64,000 nt of DNA from Fidelibacterota bacterium (GTDB taxonomy: Bacteria > Fidelibacterota > SORT01): positions 118,332-182,331 of the forward strand of contig JACZYG010000002.1 in NCBI GenBank assembly GCA_022571215.1, given 5' to 3'. The position numbers and the translations under genes are program-made. Below, piece after piece: positions 61,999 to 64,000 of the stretch. The stretch's first letter is position 1; each line of letters begins with the position of its first letter. The notes under the pieces were generated by a model, which ran no database searches, was not told where the DNA came from, and was given only the letters and a program-made list of their open reading frames with translations.

Positions 61999-62796
61999 AT
62001 GTGCCGTTTTGCGGCATATCTCGGCGAGGAGATCAAATTAGAAGAGCTTGTCTATAATTTTCCTCATAATCTTGTAGTCCAGAGTTACGCTCCTAAGGAG
62101 CTATTGGTCGGAAACGTCAATTTAGACGGATTTGGCTGCGGCTGGTACAACAGGGCTGTAGAAAAAGATCCGGCGCAGTACGCCACGCTTCTGCCTATAT
62201 GGTCTGATTACAAGTTTCCTACAATAGCGAGAGCGGTGACCTCAAATATCATTTTCTCGGCAGTTAGAAACGCCACACCGCCGTTTCCGAATGAACTGTC
62301 TTCGGTATTACCGCTCGCGCTTGATAACTGTCTGTTTCTTCATAACGGGTCTATAAAGGATTATGATAAATGCAGAAGAAGACTCGAAAATGAATTGCCT
62401 GATGAATATTTCAACATGATTCAAAGTCGCTCGGACAGCGCCCTTATTTTTGCCGCTTTCATGTGGAAACTTTCAGAGATTGATAAGGGCGAGAGATCGC
62501 TCAAAAAAGCAATGATTGCAACTCTTGATTGGCTCAAAAATCAGCTTGATAGTATAGGAGCGAGCGCTAACTTGAACATGGGGATCACCGGCGGTGAGAG
62601 TATGCTGTTCATTAGGCATGAGTTGAACGGCACTTGCAATTCATTGTATTATAATGAGTCTCACGAACTCCTTTCAAAGGGGGTTCTTATAGCTTCTGAA
62701 CCTTTGGATGAGGACAGCGGGTGGACTGCGGTTCCTGAAAACACTATAATTGAAATAATGCCGGGTAAACAAATAAAATTGAGTAAGATTAAATGA
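61999..62796 (+). CDS. egtC: Gamma-glutamyl-hercynylcysteine sulfoxide hydrolase EgtC
   Basis: A 265-residue class II glutamine amidotransferase-fold hydrolase that removes glutamate from gamma-glutamyl-hercynylcysteine sulfoxide. The ATG at 61999 is chosen over an open extension to 61969 because it exposes cysteine 2 (MCRFAAYLGEE) as the N-terminal nucleophile. Further family features are GNVNLDGFGCGWYN, SNIIFSAVRNATPP, and LFLHNGSIKDYDKCRRRLEN. Presence of EgtC implies that this pathway uses gamma-glutamylcysteine as sulfur donor. The stop overlaps egtD by four bases. Confidence 0.95.
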   Translation: MCRFAAYLGEEIKLEELVYNFPHNLVVQSYAPKELLVGNVNLDGFGCGWYNRAVEKDPAQYATLLPIWSDYKFPTIARAVTSNIIFSAVRNATPPFPNELSSVLPLALDNCLFLHNGSIKDYDKCRRRLENELPDEYFNMIQSRSDSALIFAAFMWKLSEIDKGERSLKKAMIATLDWLKNQLDSIGASANLNMGITGGESMLFIRHELNGTCNSLYYNESHELLSKGVLIASEPLDEDSGWTAVPENTIIEIMPGKQIKLSKIK

Positions 62797-63791
62797 GTTT
62801 ACCACAAAGAAAAGTAGAGATAGCACCGAAAAAAATAAATTTACGGAATAATTCCGATCCATTTTCGGATATCGCGGAAGATGTAAGAAAGGGTTTAACT
62901 TCAAATCCAAAAGTGCTTAATCCGAAATATTTTTACGATGAGGAAGGTTCGAAATTATTCGACGAAATTACCCGTCTTCCGGAATATTATCCAACAAGGA
63001 CGGAGACAAAAATATTAGCAAAAGAATCTGAGCGGCTGATCGCCAAATACACGCCAGAGGCAATATTTGAGCTCGGCAGCGGTTCTGCGACAAAAACTAA
63101 TATGATTCTTGAACCTATGACGAAGATGGGTCTTCTGAAAGGGATAGGATTATTAGATTTTAATGAAGAATTTCTAAAGGAAAGCTCGTTAAATTTTCAA
63201 ATTAGCTATCCAAATGCCGAAATTATGAGTGTCGTTGGTGACTTTAGTAAAAAGTTGCTGTTTGATTCGTTTGAATATTCTCCGACGCTCTATTTGATAC
63301 TTGGCTCCACTATCGGTAATATGAATCAGGGAGAGAGCATAAAATTTCTCAAACGCGTAGCTGGGAAGATGCGCGCAAGCGACTATTTCCTTCTCGGAAC
63401 CGATTTGATTAAGGACGAAAAATCTCTTTATGAAGCATATAATGATTCGCAAAATGTAACGGCGAAATTCAACAAGAATATCCTGAAGGTCATCAACGAT
63501 AAGTTAGGAGCTGATTTTGATCCCGCTCTTTTTGATCATGAGGCTATTTACAATCAATCGAAGAATAGAATTGAAATGTACCTGATCTCCGACTCTTATC
63601 AAAAAATCTATATTAAAGACTTGGACTTGGAGATAGAAATCGAACGCGGCGAAAAAATCTGCACGGAGATATGCAGGAAATACGACCGTCAGAAAGTCAA
63701 GGCGATGCTTGAACCGGCAGGAATGGAAATTATCGAATGGCTGACAGACGAAGATTCGTTATATGCGCTCTCCTTGTGTAAGTTGATTTAA
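62793..63791 (+). CDS. egtD: Histidine N-alpha-methyltransferase EgtD
   Basis: A 332-residue SAM-dependent enzyme that trimethylates histidine to hercynine, the first step of ergothioneine synthesis. Conserved: NPKYFYDEEGSKLFDEITRL and PEYYPTRTETKIL (histidine site), IFELGSGSATKTNMIL (SAM loop), LYLILGSTIGNMNQGESIKF and YFLLGTDLIKDEKSLYEAYN (the N-terminal acidic turn). The C-terminus EICRKYDRQKVKAMLEPAG is typical. It is coupled by overlap to egtC. The last four bases overlap the end of the convergent M24 gene. Confidence 0.96.
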   Translation: MSLPQRKVEIAPKKINLRNNSDPFSDIAEDVRKGLTSNPKVLNPKYFYDEEGSKLFDEITRLPEYYPTRTETKILAKESERLIAKYTPEAIFELGSGSATKTNMILEPMTKMGLLKGIGLLDFNEEFLKESSLNFQISYPNAEIMSVVGDFSKKLLFDSFEYSPTLYLILGSTIGNMNQGESIKFLKRVAGKMRASDYFLLGTDLIKDEKSLYEAYNDSQNVTAKFNKNILKVINDKLGADFDPALFDHEAIYNQSKNRIEMYLISDSYQKIYIKDLDLEIEIERGEKICTEICRKYDRQKVKAMLEPAGMEIIEWLTDEDSLYALSLCKLI

Positions 63792-64000
63792 TGTTTTATT
63801 AAGATCAGATCTTCCTGAGGCGGAATCAAATATTCGGCGCCTGTTTCTGTAATAACAGCCATCTCTTCAACAGAAATAGTCTTGGAGTCGTCAGTTTCGC
63901 CGCCAAGCTTCCAGCTGAAGAAACCGTCAAAAGCGAAAGTCTGACCGGGATACAGGAGTCGTAAAGCATCGCCGGAAGGCGGTTCATCGCTTGCCGCTCC
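63788..64000 (-). CDS. M24 metallopeptidase (Xaa-Pro aminopeptidase-like), C-terminal fragment
   Basis: Only the last 70 residues are in the window; the N-terminus is beyond base 64000. The fragment reads LRLLYPGQTFAFDGFFSWKL, then SVEEMAVITETGAEYLIPP and ends LILIKH. The pattern PGQTF...(S/R)xEEMxxxTExGxExL is that of the M24 (methionine aminopeptidase/prolidase) fold near its last metal-binding glutamate. Members remove N-terminal residues from peptides, often before proline. The family call rests on the tail only. Confidence 0.6.
   Translation of the reverse strand, partial: GAASDEPPSGDALRLLYPGQTFAFDGFFSWKLGGETDDSKTISVEEMAVITETGAEYLIPPQEDLILIKH

Overview
This 64 kb window is ordinary chromosomal DNA, rich in housekeeping genes, from a bacterium of the Fibrobacterota-Chlorobiota-Bacteroidota (FCB) superphylum. 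Candidatus Marinimicrobia or a neighbouring lineage fits best, but phylum level is an inference. The evidence is: a short primary sigma factor without region 1.1; a gingipain-type (C25) PorU-like protease; three proteins with 'YPNP' type IX secretion C-terminal domains; and many outer-membrane-barrel and lipoprotein genes. TTG starts are common. Many promoters are of the TTGACA-N17-TATAAT kind.

Layout. 1-5.3 kb: a truncated sodium:amino-acid symporter, two RRM RNA-binding proteins with arginine-rich DRR tails, an outer-membrane protein, a thioredoxin-type peroxiredoxin and the primary sigma factor. 5.3-8.8 kb: cyclopropane fatty acid synthase, then an accessory patch in which a 130-bp block next to the initiator tRNA gene is duplicated around a small lipoprotein gene; a YigZ-family protein follows. 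8.8-22.8 kb: secreted metalloprotease, cyclophilin lipoprotein, gapA, a RodZ-like protein, a GH57 glycosidase, a four-repeat CHRD protein, Maf, a small thioredoxin-fold protein and the PorU-like protease.

23-33 kb: folE-queC (7-deazaguanine), bcp, mtnP, then ileS-dksA/traR-lspA-rluD-xer-hpf, largely with overlapping or near-touching ends. 33-41 kb: sugar nucleotidyltransferase, metK-ahcY, a lipoprotein/outer-membrane protein pair and an LptF/G permease. 41-53.5 kb: NhaC-type antiporter, CNNM/CorC protein, an SppA fused to a barrel-like domain, murQ-anmK (cell-wall recycling), phosphohexomutase, polyprenyl synthase, sugar-phosphate isomerase and a DUF151 nuclease. 53.5-60.3 kb: the classic fatty-acid cluster yceD-rpmF-plsX-fabH-fabD-fabG-acpP-fabF-rnc on the minus strand. 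60.7-63.8 kb: an egtB-egtC-egtD ergothioneine operon, then the tail of an M24 peptidase.

Functionally the window supplies the S-adenosylmethionine cycle (metK, ahcY, mtnP) and several of its consumers (cfa, egtD), fatty acid and isoprenoid synthesis, wall recycling, oxidative-stress defence (two peroxiredoxins, ergothioneine) and T9SS-dependent secretion. I found no CRISPR array, phage or intact insertion sequence. The best leads for second looks are the SppA/barrel fusion, apparent ATT and ATC start codons, the duplicated tRNA flank with its 40-bp repeat family, and the DRR-tailed RRM proteins.
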